Positions 34,076-35,429 of a stretch of DNA of 35,429 nucleotides are shown piece by piece; within the stretch, counting starts at the first letter, position 1; every line of letters begins with the position of its first letter. Position numbers and translations under genes: made by a program. The stretch is taken from the NCBI RefSeq assembly GCF_030324495.1, contig NZ_JACAGN010000025.1:1-35429 (forward strand), read 5' to 3'. Below the pieces are notes generated by a model. It was given only the letters and a program-made list of their open reading frames with translations, had not been told where the DNA came from and searched no databases. This stretch comes from Myroides sp. 1354 (GTDB lineage Bacteria; Bacteroidota; Bacteroidia; Flavobacteriales; Flavobacteriaceae).

Positions 34076-34926
34076 TTAAAGCAATCGCTCAACGATTATA
34101 CCTATAAATCGTTCTTGTATTTGATTAAATGTAGAACAAGTCACTCTATATGTTTCACCTGTATCCCTCATCGTCATAATACTCACAAGAGTTGAATGAT
34201 CATAATAACTCAGAGCTGGGGTCCCTTTAGTGCCAGGACTATTATGTGAATACGTCCACTGATCTTTAATAAGATAATTAACATCAATAACATTGTGATA
34301 TTCTCTCCTATTATTGGAAACAGGTATTAACCTAGTCCAACTTGAACTACAATTCATATATATCTTCCTATCTGCATGTAACATAACTTGCAAATATAGA
34401 ACACCATACCCCGCGTTTGTAAGTCGAAAACTAAAATCTCCCATTCTGATGGTCGTTTTTTCGCCTATACTTCCCCTATCCACCAGAAAATGTTTTCTTG
34501 CATAAGTCGGATAATTATACACAACCCAATCATTGTTTTTATCAGCAACTATAGACAAACTTTGTCCTGGATAAAGAAAAAATGAAGAGGTATCATAGGT
34601 TTTTAACCCACCAAATCTTAAGGATTTACCTCCTTGCGTTTTTACTTTTAAAACTAGATTCTTCGTTAAATTTACAATATTGTACATTCTTCCAAATGCA
34701 TTTTCTCCATTTTCGTATTTAGGCAGATAAAACGTGCCATCTTTATCCGAACTACTATTAAAACTAACATTACAATCATCCTCTTGAAGATAGTAGGTTC
34801 GCGATGATTAGTAGAAATAGATCCTTGTACAGTTAGTGTACTAATAATATCGGTGGTATTTACACCAATTTGTGCATAGCCTAAACTACAAGCACTCATA
34901 AAAATAAATAGGATTTTTTTTGTCAT
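34076..34926 (-). pseudogene. Secreted flavobacterial protein gene interrupted by a frameshift
   Basis: The first frame (34926 downwards) encodes a signal peptide (MTKKILFIFMSACSLGYAQ) and the motif IGVNTTDIISTLTVQGSIS, typical of the N-terminus of many secreted Flavobacteriia proteins, then turns to nonsense after NHREP. From about 34806 another frame takes over: YYLQEDDCNVSFNSSSDKDG, FYLPKYENGENAFGRMYNIVN, and on to a stop at 34076. One added base near 34803-34807, for example GAACC to GAAACC, restores a 283-residue protein. The two open frames (84 and 203 residues) would otherwise look like two genes. It is a real mutation or a sequence error; function is unknown. Confidence 0.8.
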
Positions 34927-35322
34927 GTGTCTTTCAATTAAAGTGCAAATAAATTAACACCGCAAAAAAAAGTCACGTCAAAACATCAAAAATGAAAAAC
35001 AATTTTACTTGTACCTTTTTTCAACTAGTAAAATTACGATTAGCAGAGCAAAGCCCCCTAGTGTATTTATTATATGTATACTGCGCTACATTCATACTTT
35101 CTAGGACATTTTTTAGTCTATTTTTTTCGATTTATTTCAACACTAGAGCAGATCAATCCAAAAGAGCAGGCTAAAAAATTGACAAAAAGATAAATATTTT
35201 TTTTTAAACGGAGTTTATTACACGTTTAGCTTTAAAAAGCAATTATCTTAGGAAGATAGAGAAAAAGTGTACTTGGTGAATCTGATTAAAAAGGTTGGAT
35301 GTTTGTTCGAAGCCTTGTAGTC
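34927..35322. other. Intergenic region without supported features
   Basis: About 400 bases, very AT-rich. The only open frame (34992-35174, 60 residues) has no recognisable domain or ribosome site and is probably chance. I see no other structure before the tRNA terminator. Confidence 0.5.
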
Positions 35323-35357
35323 AAAAAAAAGAGGGTGCCTATTAGGACACCCTCTTT
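35323..35357 (-). terminator. Terminator downstream of tRNA-Thr
   Basis: AAAGAGGGTG (35328-35337) pairs with CACCCTCTTT (35348-35357), with CCT/AGG pairing inside past a bulged A, and eight As (35323-35330) give the T-run on the minus strand. It ends the transcript that carries the tRNA. Confidence 0.9.
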
Positions 35358-35358
35358 G

Positions 35359-35429
35359 AGCCGATGGAGGGACTCGAACCCACGACCTGCTGATTACAAA
35401 TCAGCTGCTCTAGCCAGCTGAGCTACACC
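35359..35429 (-). tRNA. tRNA-Thr (anticodon TGT), 5' end cut by the window
   Basis: On the minus strand: GGTG (end of acceptor stem), TAGCTCAGC D-arm, anticodon arm CTGAT-TTGTAAT-CAG with anticodon TGT, T-arm GTGGGTTCGAGTCCC, and acceptor 3' strand CATCGGC. Pairing with CATCGGC implies that the first three bases (GCC) lie beyond the window. CCA is not encoded. Confidence 0.93.

Noticed and set aside
34076..34687. A separate 203-residue gene starting at its own ATG
   Set aside because: Coding-like sequence continues upstream of this ATG in the same frame to about 34806 and then joins the signal-peptide frame; one split gene explains it better.
34992..35174. 60-residue open frame on the plus strand
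   Set aside because: No domain, no ribosome site, and composition typical of AT-rich spacer.

Overview
The window comes from an AT-rich Bacteroidota chromosome, almost certainly family Flavobacteriaceae; a Myroides-like genus is my guess. Reasons: the rpsF-rpsR-rplI operon, a PorV/PorQ-type type IX secretion (T9SS) protein, a TonB-dependent receptor with a CarboxypepD_reg N-terminus, families typical of the phylum (DUF1573, DUF2147, DUF3667, DUF4105) and promoters of the Bacteroidota type (TTTG / TAnnTTTG). It is mostly core and housekeeping sequence. I see no transposase, integrase, CRISPR array, prophage or recognisable defence island.

Layout. 1-1440: tandem repeats, then the ribosomal operon rpsF-rpsR-rplI on the minus strand. 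1441-1952: a repeat-rich spacer. 1953-5161: a DMP19-like acidic protein, divergent from a large secreted BspA/DUF285 repeat protein. 5155-11327, all minus: priA, a WG-repeat lipoprotein, a DUF2147 protein, a YihY/BrkB membrane protein, nadC and a DJ-1/PfpI protein. 11515-16185: two lipoproteins (one YceI), a YpdA-like flavoprotein, a convergent Fur-family repressor and an aromatic amino-acid permease. 16184-20326, minus: tcdA, tatD-like and valS. 20549-24694: a DUF1573 protein, a frameshifted lipoprotein, and a probable operon porV-like / DUF4105 / CpsB-type phosphatase. 24844-31864: pssA, an unknown lipoprotein, a DUF3667 protein, a small membrane protein, a NYN-LOTUS protein, a LOG protein and a TonB receptor. 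31865-35429: repeat arrays, cardiolipin synthase, a frameshifted secreted protein and a 5'-truncated tRNA-Thr.

Themes. Translation: S6, S18, L9, ValRS, the t6A-modifying TcdA and tRNA-Thr. Phospholipid synthesis: PssA and cardiolipin synthase. Much of the rest is cell envelope: six lipoproteins, the T9SS-linked protein, the TonB receptor and the BspA-like protein. Intrinsic terminators are unusually clear, and several serve two convergent genes.

Most interesting items: (i) two exported-protein genes, each broken by an apparent one-base deletion that one extra A after GAA would repair; (ii) a family of short intergenic repeats, with 14-bp arrays one base apart and a 38-bp element placed in mirror orientation near the two ends; (iii) a perfect 54-bp palindrome containing the stop codons of two convergent genes; (iv) a terminator-like hairpin next to the nadC start codon; (v) recent repeat growth in the BspA-like protein. 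I found no convincing new multi-gene system.
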